Assembly (NCBI GenBank): GCA_032250905.1
Contig: JAVVEQ010000037.1
Span: forward strand, 1 to 41,270
From: Desulfotignum sp032250905
GTDB lineage: Bacteria; Desulfobacterota; Desulfobacteria; Desulfobacterales; Desulfobacteraceae
Direction: 5' to 3'
DNA length: 41,270 nt
Shown: positions 33,201 through 41,270 of the stretch, piece after piece
Position numbering within the stretch: the stretch's first letter is position 1
How the letters are laid out: every line of letters begins with the position of its first letter
Notes under the pieces: model-generated
Seen by the model: the letters and a program-made list of their open reading frames with translations, nothing else
Databases searched by the model: none
What the model was told of the DNA's origin: nothing
Program-made: the position numbers and the translations under genes

Positions 33201-35234
33201 TCAGGACACCTGTTCCAGCACCAGGGCGGTGCGGGAGGGCAGGTACAGGGACAATCGGAGCTGGGAAGGCTGGGAAGGATCTGAAACGGTAAAAAAAACC
33301 TGGTCCGCTGCCAGCCGGTCATGACCCCCGAACCGGCACTGGTCGGTATCCAGGATCAGACGGTATTTGCCCGGGGGCGCATCCACCCGGTAGTCAAAAT
33401 AAGAACGGAACGGGTGGAAATTAAAAACAAAAAACAGATCATTTCTTGCAAAGGAAAGAATCTTGTGGTCTTCATGAATATAGCAAAGGGCCGGATCATC
33501 GGATTCATACAGGCCAGCCTCTCTGGCAACGCGGATCATCCGGCGGTCAAATGCAAACAACCCGAAATACATCAGGTCCGGATCATATTTCAGCGACCAC
33601 TGACGCCGGGCGTATTTGAATGAGAAATGGTTCTGATAGGATGGAAAGTCCACCCACTCGGGATGGCCGAACTCATTGCCCATGAAATTGAGATATCCGG
33701 CATTTGCCGTCGCCAGGGTAACAAGCCGGATCATCTTGTGCAGGGCCACTGCCCGGAAAGTCTCGATACCGGCATGGCTTTTGTGCATGTCCATATAGAT
33801 CCGGGACCCCATCAGGCGCATCATCAGGGTCTGATCCCCCACCAGAGCCTGATCATGGCATTCCGCATAGGAAATGGTGGCTTCTTCGGCCCTGTGGTTG
33901 GTCAGCTCATGCCACAGACGTCCCAGGGGCCAGTCCTCATCACGAATTTCCTTGACCAGTTTAACCCAGAAATCAGCGATACCCATGGCAAACCGGAAAT
34001 CAAAGCCATATCCACCGGCTTCAGTTGCTGCGGCCAGCCCGGGATAGCCGCTCACATCCTCGGCAATGGTCTTTGCATCCGGATTAAGATCATGCACCAG
34101 CTGGTTGGCGGTGAACAGATAATTCAGGGCGTCCATATCCACGTCCGGGCCAAAATAATCCGCATAACTTATAAACGCCCGGTCCAGGCCGTGGTCTGCA
34201 AACACCATGGAAGTGACCCCGTCAAACCGGAACCCGTCCACATGAAACTCCTCGAGCCAGTACCGCAGATTGGACAGCAGAAATTTTCTCACCATGGGTT
34301 TTCCATAGTCAAAGCACCGGGAATCCCATAACCGGTGCATCCCTTTGGAGCCGTCATGGAAAAACTGGTACAGGGTTCCGTCAAACCGGGACAGTCCCTC
34401 CACCTCGTTTTTCACACTGTGGGAATGGATGATGTCCATGAGCACCCGGATACCGTTTGTGTGTGCCGCATCAATGAGCGCCTTGAGGTCCTCGGGCGTC
34501 CCGAACCGGGAGGAGGGGGCGAAAAAAGAGGACACATGGTATCCGAATGACCCGTAATAGGGATGCTCCTGCACTGCCATCAACTGAATGGTGTTGTATC
34601 CGGCATCGATGATCTTGGGCAGGATATGACGCCTGAATTCAGTCCAGGTGCCGATGCGTTCGGCTTCCAGAGCCATGCCTGGATGGGCTTCGTAGATCAG
34701 GGCAGGACCGGAACTGACCCCTGGGAACGGGGACTGCCACACATGTGGATCCGGCGGTTCCCATACCTGGGCGTTGAAAATCAGGGTACACGGGTCCTGA
34801 ATCACCCGCCTTGCCGCCGTGGGAATCCGGTCTCCCTGCCCCCCGGGCCAGATCACTTTTAAACGAAACAGGTCCTCGTGGGAAAATTGCTCCGCATCAA
34901 ACCGGGCTTGAAACACGGCATCATCAATTTTGGAAACCTGGAATGCCGGTTCGCACTGCCAAAGGTTTTTGTCACAGAGAATAAACATGTCTGTGGCATG
35001 GGGCGCCCACTCCGTAAACACCCACTGTTGCCGGGAATGGTTCAGGTGCAGCCCGAACCTGAGATGGTAGTCGGCGAAACCGGTCAGGGATCCGTCATGC
35101 CCGGCCCGGATTTTCTTTTCCAGGTCCTGTGCAGCCCGGTACCGGGTCCGGATGGTTTCGGCATACACCCGCAGCCCCGGATCGTTGAAAATTTCAGGTT
35201 CAGACAAGGAAGGGCCTCTGGAGCATTTTTTCAT
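33201..35234 (-). CDS. glgB: 1,4-alpha-glucan branching enzyme, eukaryotic-like GH13 type
   Basis: The enzyme makes alpha-1,6 branches in glycogen. The frame opens at 35291, inside glgA; the ATG at 35234, overlapping the glgA end by 35 bases, gives 677 aa. A TTG near 35207 is another possible start. An N-terminal CBM48-like domain (WVFTEWAPHATDMFILCDKN) precedes the GH13 barrel. Barrel motifs are DIIHSHSVKNEVEGLSRFDGT, DGFRFDGVTSM (nucleophile Asp), TIAEDVSGYPG (acid/base Glu) and SYAECHDQALVGDQT (third Asp). The C-terminus has FFVFNFHPFRSYFDYRV and RFGGHDRL. The HSHSVKN and ECHDQ forms resemble eukaryotic branching enzymes (subfamily 8) rather than common bacterial GlgB (DWVPGHFP). The gene is last in the operon. 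Confidence 0.9.
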   Translation of the reverse strand: MKKCSRGPSLSEPEIFNDPGLRVYAETIRTRYRAAQDLEKKIRAGHDGSLTGFADYHLRFGLHLNHSRQQWVFTEWAPHATDMFILCDKNLWQCEPAFQVSKIDDAVFQARFDAEQFSHEDLFRLKVIWPGGQGDRIPTAARRVIQDPCTLIFNAQVWEPPDPHVWQSPFPGVSSGPALIYEAHPGMALEAERIGTWTEFRRHILPKIIDAGYNTIQLMAVQEHPYYGSFGYHVSSFFAPSSRFGTPEDLKALIDAAHTNGIRVLMDIIHSHSVKNEVEGLSRFDGTLYQFFHDGSKGMHRLWDSRCFDYGKPMVRKFLLSNLRYWLEEFHVDGFRFDGVTSMVFADHGLDRAFISYADYFGPDVDMDALNYLFTANQLVHDLNPDAKTIAEDVSGYPGLAAATEAGGYGFDFRFAMGIADFWVKLVKEIRDEDWPLGRLWHELTNHRAEEATISYAECHDQALVGDQTLMMRLMGSRIYMDMHKSHAGIETFRAVALHKMIRLVTLATANAGYLNFMGNEFGHPEWVDFPSYQNHFSFKYARRQWSLKYDPDLMYFGLFAFDRRMIRVAREAGLYESDDPALCYIHEDHKILSFARNDLFFVFNFHPFRSYFDYRVDAPPGKYRLILDTDQCRFGGHDRLAADQVFFTVSDPSQPSQLRLSLYLPSRTALVLEQVS

Positions 35235-36699
35235 ACAGGTTGATATACTCCTGTGCACATCTGGAATGGTTGAACCCCAGCACGCTGTCAATCATGATCC
35301 GGTGGATCTGCTGTTCTCTGATCTGTTCATCCATCATGTAAAAATCCATGGCCCGGTCCACGGCCCAGGACAGCCCCCGGGCGTCATGGACATTGAACAC
35401 AAATCCATTGCCTGTGTCAGCTGCCGGGTCCAGCTGTGTCACCGTATCATGCAGCCCGCCCGTATCGAACACGATAGGCAGGGCCCCGTAAATGCCGCCG
35501 ATCATCTGGGGCAGACCGCAGGGTTCGAACGCCGAGGGCATGAGCACGAAATCTGCTGCTGCAAAGGCCTGGTGAGACAGTCCTTCGTTGAACCCGCAGA
35601 TGCTCACCCGCCGGCCCAGGCCGTGGAACCGGACAATCTCGTGAAAAGGTTTTTCATACGCCCCGGATGCCACGGAAACGATCTGTAACCCCTGGTCCCA
35701 GTACCGGTCCACCAACTGGTACAGGATCTGGCCCAGCAGCTGACACCCTTTTTGAACCGGGTCCAGCCGGGACGGCCAGAAAAACAACGGGGCATGTTCA
35801 TTTTCCTCAAGATCCAGAATTTTTTGCAGATAGGTTTTGTTGGCCGCCTTGAATGGTTTGTGGTTCTTGGGGCCGTAATTGTATCGGATCAACTCGTCCA
35901 CGGCCGGGTTGAATTCCGGTTCCGGCGCATTGAGAATGCCGGTGGCGCATCCGGCATAATACTTGTTGGACAGCTCATTTTTCAGGCAGATCTCCACAAA
36001 CGGGTGGCGGTCTTCCACGATCTCCTTTAAAAAGGTGGGACTCACCGTATTCACATAATGGGCCGCAAATACGCCCGAGCTGAGAAAATCCACGCGGTTG
36101 TGGTCCCGGCTTTCCTCATAATTTTCCGGCGGCTGTTTGAAATACAGCCATTGCCAGAAGGAGGCCGCATCAATGCCACGATCCTCGATCTCCGCCATGG
36201 TGGAGGTCATGGTATGGATGTTGTGTATTGTGAACAGACAGGGAATCTCCAGTTTCCGAGACATGGCCGGAATCAGGCCGGTCATCCAGTCGTTGCAGTG
36301 AATGATATCCGGCTCCACTCTGGGCATGATATTGTTGATCACCTCCCGCTGGAACGCCAGCGACACCTTCAGATCCATATCCGAATATCCCGAATAGACG
36401 TTGTTCAGATAATAAAACGCCCGGTCTGCGGCCAGGTGGATCCGTTCCTCATCCAGGCGCTTGCGGATTTTTGCCAGTTCCCGGCTGTGGGTTTTGGTGG
36501 TGGCGCCGTCAAAGATAGACCGGTAATCCGGCAGGGCCACATGCACATCACACCCCAAATCGAACAGGGCGGAAATCAGGGCTGCAGACACATCTGCCAG
36601 TCCGCCCGCCTTAGCGGAATAATTGGACCGGTTTCCCATATCTTCCGGCAGATAGGTCACTTCAGGCGTCACAATCAGAATTCTGGGTTTTTGTGTCAT
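35200..36699 (-). CDS. glgA: Glycogen synthase (GT5)
   Basis: The enzyme adds glucose from a nucleotide sugar (ADP- or UDP-glucose) to the glycogen chain. The frame opens at 36732, but AGGAGG lies six bases before the ATG at 36699, giving 499 aa and the start MTQKPRILIVTPEVTYLP. The acceptor/donor loop KAGGLADVSAAL is near residues 30-41, HCNDWMTGLIPAM near 135, and the C-terminal donor-binding region has FNEGLSHQAFAAADFVLMPS then AFEPCGLPQMIGGIYGALP with TGGLHDTV. EPCGL carries the essential glutamate. It is flanked by the second phosphorylase upstream and the branching enzyme overlapping its 3' end. Confidence 0.94.
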   Translation of the reverse strand: MTQKPRILIVTPEVTYLPEDMGNRSNYSAKAGGLADVSAALISALFDLGCDVHVALPDYRSIFDGATTKTHSRELAKIRKRLDEERIHLAADRAFYYLNNVYSGYSDMDLKVSLAFQREVINNIMPRVEPDIIHCNDWMTGLIPAMSRKLEIPCLFTIHNIHTMTSTMAEIEDRGIDAASFWQWLYFKQPPENYEESRDHNRVDFLSSGVFAAHYVNTVSPTFLKEIVEDRHPFVEICLKNELSNKYYAGCATGILNAPEPEFNPAVDELIRYNYGPKNHKPFKAANKTYLQKILDLEENEHAPLFFWPSRLDPVQKGCQLLGQILYQLVDRYWDQGLQIVSVASGAYEKPFHEIVRFHGLGRRVSICGFNEGLSHQAFAAADFVLMPSAFEPCGLPQMIGGIYGALPIVFDTGGLHDTVTQLDPAADTGNGFVFNVHDARGLSWAVDRAMDFYMMDEQIREQQIHRIMIDSVLGFNHSRCAQEYINLYEKMLQRPFLV

Positions 36700-36758
36700 A
36701 TGCCGCCTCCTGTTGCTTGATTTGTCAGCCACCGCGTCACGTGGTCCGTGACTGACGA

Positions 36759-39320
36759 TTATTCATCCATTTCGACCCAGGTAATCAGGCCCGGTGTATT
36801 GCGCAGCACCGCATCCCCTCTGGGTATGACCCGGGCCGTATACCCGAAACGCCCGGAATCCGAACACACCACCCGGCATCCGTAGACATGGGTCCCCGGC
36901 GCAATGGTGCTCTGCAGTTTCATGGTTTCCGCCCGGCTGCCATCCAGTTCTCCGGTTCCCCGAAGTCTGCCGTGGTAGACCTGGACCTCCACCTCATCCG
37001 GGCTCAGTTCCCCTAAAAAGATCTCGAGGATCACACTGAACGTATCTCCAACAGCAAAATCACCGACCGGTTTTATTCGGGGTTTTGATACACGGATATG
37101 GGACCACAGGGCATTGAGCCGGGACTGGGTCAATGCCATTTCCCTGGCTTTTCTGGCTGAATCCTCGATCAGATTCCGCAGGTTTCGGGCCGCAGGAATA
37201 TAGAACCGGGTCGTGTACTCTCTCACCATACGGTCACTGGAAAAATCGGTGATAGCCATTTTCATGGCCGCTTTCATCATCTGGATCCATTTTTTAGGCG
37301 GATTGCCCCGTTTCCGGTCATAAAATTTCGGGATCACATCATTTTCCAGGATATTGAACAATGCCTGGCTTTCGACTTCATCCTGATAGTCCGGGTCATC
37401 GTAATCCGTGCCGTTGCCGATACGCCAGCCCCGGGTGTCATCATACCCTTCGCACCACCATCCGTCCAGAATGGACAGATTCAGCCCGCCGTTGGCAGCC
37501 GCCTTCATCCCGGACGTACCGCAGGCTTCATAGGGCCGTCTCGGCGTGTTGAGCCACACATCACATCCCTGGACCATGTAGCGGGCGATATTGATATCAT
37601 AGTTTTCCAAAAAAACGATCCTGTGGCGCACTGCAGGCTGACGGGCGAATTCGACAATCCGTTTGATCAAGTCCTTGCCTTCGTTGTCATTGGGATGGGC
37701 TTTTCCGGCAAACACCAGCTGAACCGGGTGTTCGGTATTGGTGATCAGCCGGGTCAGGCGCTGGGGATCTTTGAGCAGCAGACCGGCCCGTTTATAAGTT
37801 GCGAACCGTCTTGCAAAACAGATGGTCAGCACCCGGTGGTCCAGAACAGTAGAGATCTCATCCAGAACGGTCCGGGCGGCATTGCGCCGTTCATACTGAT
37901 CCGTCACCTGCTGCCGGCATTTTCGGATCAGGTTGGACCGGTCCAGTTCATGCACATGCCACAGGTCCACATCATCAATGTTGTCAATCCGGGAAACCAG
38001 TTCCGGTTCCGACTGCCGTTCTCTCCAGTCGGCCGCCAAAAATCTTTCCAACAGCGCATTTTTGTTACGGGATATATAAGAATTGATATGCACCCCGTTG
38101 GTCACATGAAAAATGGGGATTTCCTCTTTCTGGCGCCGGGGCCACAATCCCTGCCACATCCGCCGGGCCACCTCACCATGAAGCCGGCTCACCCCGTTAA
38201 TGTATCCTGAAAATTGAACCCCCAAACAGAACATGGAAAACTGTCCGTTTTTGCCATCCCCTGGAATGTCTCCCCAGGACAGGAGCTCCTCCACGGAAAT
38301 ACCGAATTTTTCCGCATAAGGGGCGATATAGGGACGAACCCGGAACTTTTCGAATTCATCATGCCCGGCGGCCACAGGGGTGTGGGTGGTGAACACCGTA
38401 CTGCGTCGACAGATCTGGGAAGCGCTTTGAAAATTGAGACCATACCGTTCCATGATCTGGCAGATACGCTCCAGCCCGGCAAAAGTACAATGTCCTTCAT
38501 TCATGTGACAGACCGCTGGAAACATGTCCAGGGCTTTGAGAGCCCGGGTGCCCCCGATCCCCAGCAACGCCTCCTGGGCCACCCGGATTTCGCCGTGGCT
38601 GGCGTACAGCCGGGAAGTAATATTCCGGATATGTTCCGGATTTTCAGGCAGGTTGGTGTCCAGAAGCAGAAGCCGGATCTTTCCCACGCGAATCTGCCAG
38701 ACACAGGCATGAATCATGCCGTCGGGCCCCGGAATATCGATCATCAGCTCGTCACCGGATGCCAGAATGACTTTTCGAATCGGCAGATCAAATACATCAA
38801 TGATGGGATAGGTTTCCTGCTGCCAGCCGTGATGATCCAGGTACTGGCGGAAGTAGCCTTCCCTGAAAAGCAGGCCGATACCGGTCAAAGGAAGGCCCAG
38901 TGCGGAAGAGGCCTTGAGATGATCTCCGGCCAGGATCCCGAGACCTCCGGCAAAGAAGGGCAGTGATTCATGCAGACCGAACTCCATGGAAAAATATGCC
39001 ACGGTTTCATCCGGTCCCAGGGCCAGGTCCGGCACCCGGGACATTTCTGATGACATGGATTCAAATCTTGCCTTCACCCGGGACAGGTGCCCCAGAAAGC
39101 TTTCATCTCTTGAAAGCGATTCATACCGGTGCTGGGAAATACGGGCCAGAAAAACCACCGGATTTTTCCCGACCTGTTCCCACACTACCGGATGGATCCG
39201 CCGGAACAGGTCAATGGCGTCATCGTTCCAGCACCACCACAGGTTTCTGGCCAGATCGCCCAGAAAGGACAAAGGTTCTGGGATGGCCGGATATACTTTG
39301 TAAATCTGCATGTCTCTCAT
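36759..39320 (-). CDS. glgP: Alpha-glucan phosphorylase, DUF3417 type
   Basis: The 853-aa protein starts with the DUF3417 domain (PAIPEPLSFLGDLARNLWWCWNDDAIDLFRRI, in parts, residues 10-42). It continues with a phosphorylase body that lacks many signatures of the classical type: VAYFSMEFGLHESLPFFAGGLGILAGDHLKA (about 107-137), HMNEGHCTFAGLERI, HTPVAAGHDEF and CFARRFATYKRAGLL. The PLP lysine is in EACGTSGMKAAANGGLNLS. AAGGAG precedes the start by 12 bases. In this family glycogen, maltodextrin or starch is the substrate, with phosphate giving glucose 1-phosphate. The gap to the debranching enzyme gene is 5 bases, so it is co-transcribed with it and with glgA and glgB. Confidence 0.95.
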   Translation of the reverse strand: MRDMQIYKVYPAIPEPLSFLGDLARNLWWCWNDDAIDLFRRIHPVVWEQVGKNPVVFLARISQHRYESLSRDESFLGHLSRVKARFESMSSEMSRVPDLALGPDETVAYFSMEFGLHESLPFFAGGLGILAGDHLKASSALGLPLTGIGLLFREGYFRQYLDHHGWQQETYPIIDVFDLPIRKVILASGDELMIDIPGPDGMIHACVWQIRVGKIRLLLLDTNLPENPEHIRNITSRLYASHGEIRVAQEALLGIGGTRALKALDMFPAVCHMNEGHCTFAGLERICQIMERYGLNFQSASQICRRSTVFTTHTPVAAGHDEFEKFRVRPYIAPYAEKFGISVEELLSWGDIPGDGKNGQFSMFCLGVQFSGYINGVSRLHGEVARRMWQGLWPRRQKEEIPIFHVTNGVHINSYISRNKNALLERFLAADWRERQSEPELVSRIDNIDDVDLWHVHELDRSNLIRKCRQQVTDQYERRNAARTVLDEISTVLDHRVLTICFARRFATYKRAGLLLKDPQRLTRLITNTEHPVQLVFAGKAHPNDNEGKDLIKRIVEFARQPAVRHRIVFLENYDINIARYMVQGCDVWLNTPRRPYEACGTSGMKAAANGGLNLSILDGWWCEGYDDTRGWRIGNGTDYDDPDYQDEVESQALFNILENDVIPKFYDRKRGNPPKKWIQMMKAAMKMAITDFSSDRMVREYTTRFYIPAARNLRNLIEDSARKAREMALTQSRLNALWSHIRVSKPRIKPVGDFAVGDTFSVILEIFLGELSPDEVEVQVYHGRLRGTGELDGSRAETMKLQSTIAPGTHVYGCRVVCSDSGRFGYTARVIPRGDAVLRNTPGLITWVEMDE

Positions 39321-39325
39321 GAACG

Positions 39326-41270
39326 TCAGGTTCTCCTTACGGATAATTTGTGTACCACCCGGGCCGCCTCACTCACGCCCCAGGCCTGTGCATCACACCC
39401 CCTGGGTAAATGGGGAAAATCCCCGTCCAGAATCTCGGGAATAAATCCGGCCGCCCCGGTTCTCATCAGATGTTTCATGCTGCCCAGCCAGGACAGGCAG
39501 GTGGCATGGCTGTCTTCGCCGAACACCTTTGCCCAGGCCTCGCAGAATACAGGAAAAGGCCAGGTCCAGGCTGTGCCGTTGTGGTATGCGGGTTTTCTGT
39601 TTGTATCCTCATCTCCCTGATACACCCCGGCATACGGGTGGTGAGGATCATTCAGCAATTGACCGTTATGGGCCACCGGCAAAGGCACGGCCAGTTTTCG
39701 ATCGGCCAGGCTTCTGATACCGCCTGGGACCAGCAATTCCAGGCAGGTTTCCACCGTTTTACGGGCTTTTCCGCCAGGCGGGATCACCCCTAAGGTGATC
39801 AACAGCAGCTGATTGGGCCGCAGGGCATCATCCGGCACCGCTCTGGACGCCGGCCCGTCACCCTGCAGGCAGTCGCTGAAATATCCGGACGTTTCGTTCC
39901 AGAACAATGTTTCAACCGCCTGACGGACCTGGTCCGCTTTCCGGTGCCAGCCCTTGCCCGGATCGATCATTTCCAGGAAAATCAAGGCATTGTGCCACAG
40001 GGCCTGAATCTCCACCGGATATCCCTGGCGGGGGGAACCGGCCGGAAAATTGGTGTCCATCCATGTAAAATGGGATGGACTGAACAACAGCCGGGTTTCC
40101 GGATCCATGTGAACCCCTGTCGGGGTTCCGGTTTCCATGGACCGGGCCATGTCCAGAAGGACCTGTCTAAGCGTCCGGCCCTCCAGGTCCTGACCCAGAA
40201 ATTCGGTATTACCGGATGTTTCAAGCATATCTCTGCAGCAGGCAAAAAACCACAGCGGGGCATCCGATGTCTCGATGTTTGCAGCATCTTCCCCGCAGAT
40301 CATGTTGGGAAGGGTGCCGGCGCGCTCGAACCGGCCGAACAGGTGGAGAATCGCTTGGGCTTCGTCCAGACGGTCCAGTTCCACCAGACTTCGGCAATAG
40401 ATCAGGCTGTCCCGGCCCCAGTCCAGAAACCAGGGATATCCGGCGATCACGCTCTTGTCCGGTCCCCGGTCCACCAGAAAGGCATCCAGGGCCTGAACCA
40501 GGGCCTGTTCCATCGTAAAACCGGATTCAAAAGCCAGAGACGGCCATTCATTCGATGCCGGGGTCCGGCCGTTGATCACCTGCGCGGTCAGTTCTACCGC
40601 ATGTCCACCTGCACATTCAATGGAAAAATACCCCGGGCTGAACAGATCAGATGCAGGATCCAGCCCCCGGGTGGCTTCCAGAGGCCGGTGAACCATATAC
40701 TGCCATTCCGGTTCATGGACAAACCGCCCGGGACTGCCGATATCCATGGTCAGGGTATGGCCGGTCGAAAGAAAAAAATCGAATCCGGTGTCATGGGGGC
40801 GGATCCGGGCCGGCCAGTCGTTCTCGGGACCGGTGAATGCCTTGACGGTTTCGTGAAAACTGCGGTCTTCCACATCCGGCCGAATGATCAATGTCACGGG
40901 CGTGTCATCGGTCAGCATCCGCTCCCGGTTGTTGTTCTTCCCGGGCCGTGTAATGGACAGCCGGACTTGATTGCTGTGTGATGCAAGCATCAGGGTCAGA
41001 TCCAGTGCATAATATTTTCCTTCGGATGTCGGGACATGGAACCGCCAACGGCCGGCATTGTTGTAGGAAAACATGAAGCTTTGAAGACAGTCTTTGGCCA
41101 GTTCCCTGGAATATCCCTGAAAAATTGCCCAGATGCGGCAGCGGGCCAAAGTCATCCAGCGGTTTTCTGGCATGTCAGGATTCAGGTTCGCTCCCAGAAG
41201 GCTGTCATACCGGCTGTGCAGTTGTCCCCAGTCTCCGGAGGCCCGCATCATGCCGCCGGTGCGGGTGGCT
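39326..41270 (-). CDS. Glycogen debranching enzyme (amylo-alpha-1,6-glucosidase family), 5' end outside the window
   Basis: An ATG occurs at 41251, but the frame stays open to the window end with family-like residues (TRTGG just before it), so the true start is beyond 41270. The visible 647 codons end with a (alpha/alpha)6-barrel glucosidase domain. Recognisable are GYPWFLDWGRDSLIYCRSL, then RFERAGTLPNMICGEDAANIETSDAPLWFF in parts, DTNFPAGSPRQGYPVEIQALWHNAL and GTAWTWPFPVFCEAWAKVFGE. The aspartates of WGRDS and TSDAP are the expected active-site residues. It removes alpha-1,6 stubs left by the phosphorylases. It is the first gene in the window of the leftward glycogen operon and lies five bases before the DUF3417 phosphorylase start. 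Confidence 0.9.
   Translation of the reverse strand, partial: ATRTGGMMRASGDWGQLHSRYDSLLGANLNPDMPENRWMTLARCRIWAIFQGYSRELAKDCLQSFMFSYNNAGRWRFHVPTSEGKYYALDLTLMLASHSNQVRLSITRPGKNNNRERMLTDDTPVTLIIRPDVEDRSFHETVKAFTGPENDWPARIRPHDTGFDFFLSTGHTLTMDIGSPGRFVHEPEWQYMVHRPLEATRGLDPASDLFSPGYFSIECAGGHAVELTAQVINGRTPASNEWPSLAFESGFTMEQALVQALDAFLVDRGPDKSVIAGYPWFLDWGRDSLIYCRSLVELDRLDEAQAILHLFGRFERAGTLPNMICGEDAANIETSDAPLWFFACCRDMLETSGNTEFLGQDLEGRTLRQVLLDMARSMETGTPTGVHMDPETRLLFSPSHFTWMDTNFPAGSPRQGYPVEIQALWHNALIFLEMIDPGKGWHRKADQVRQAVETLFWNETSGYFSDCLQGDGPASRAVPDDALRPNQLLLITLGVIPPGGKARKTVETCLELLVPGGIRSLADRKLAVPLPVAHNGQLLNDPHHPYAGVYQGDEDTNRKPAYHNGTAWTWPFPVFCEAWAKVFGEDSHATCLSWLGSMKHLMRTGAAGFIPEILDGDFPHLPRGCDAQAWGVSEAARVVHKLSVRRT

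Overview
The window looks like chromosomal DNA of an anaerobic Desulfobacterota (deltaproteobacterial, Desulfobacter/Desulfotignum-like) bacterium. This is an inference from the gene mix: gamma-carbonic-anhydrase-like proteins with a long HKDFWTYGKQ-type C-terminus, a rubrerythrin-like diiron protein next to a ribosome hibernation factor, an FabK/nitronate-monooxygenase-like flavoprotein, a DUF3417-type glucan phosphorylase and secreted RHS proteins. Most genes are GC-rich with strong AGGAGG-type ribosome binding sites. AT-richer patches (about 1-800, 3100-3860 and the 3' end of the RHS operon) stand out. There is one tRNA gene, and I saw no CRISPR array, insertion sequence or phage structural gene.

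Layout. (1) 1-5180: two small unknown genes read leftwards and face a WYL regulator across an operator-like inverted-repeat array. They are followed by a YheT-type hydrolase, an AT-rich gamma-carbonic-anhydrase-like gene, a radical SAM protein and a 59-residue zinc ribbon. (2) 5220-14084, minus strand: a methyltransferase, then a three-gene overlapping operon. Its members are a secreted protein with two YD repeats and a string of carboxypeptidase-regulatory-like beta-sandwich repeats (629 aa), a Sec-exported 1864-aa RHS protein with a variable tail, and a small exported protein. The AT-richer tail plus overlapping small gene resembles a polymorphic toxin/immunity cassette, but neither part is recognised. 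(3) 14085-20003: a 530-base spacer with a tandem repeat, a nitronate monooxygenase/FabK-like enzyme, a second gamma-carbonic-anhydrase gene broken by a single-base frameshift at a six-base homopolymer, katG, and a DUF1848 Fe-S protein.

(4) 20097-28685, plus strand: a tightly packed catabolic operon. It encodes a FadR-type regulator, a metal-dependent amidohydrolase of the Xaa-Pro-dipeptidase-like group, a complete Dpp/Opp-type peptide ABC transporter (two permeases, two ATPases, a binding protein) and an enolase-superfamily racemase. The racemase carries the full catalytic set of N-succinyl/N-acylamino acid racemases. Together they suggest uptake, hydrolysis and epimerisation of a peptide-like or N-acylated amino acid compound not yet defined. 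(5) 28749-30654: tRNA-Val(CAC), a rubrerythrin-like protein, a short hibernation-promoting factor with its own terminator, and a two-CBS-domain protein. (6) 30731-41270: glycogen metabolism. A classical glycogen phosphorylase on the plus strand converges on a minus-strand operon of debranching enzyme (cut by the window end), a second DUF3417-type phosphorylase, glycogen synthase and a eukaryotic-type branching enzyme. No ADP-glucose pyrophosphorylase gene is in the window.

All functional calls come from motif recognition by eye. No database or structure search was run.
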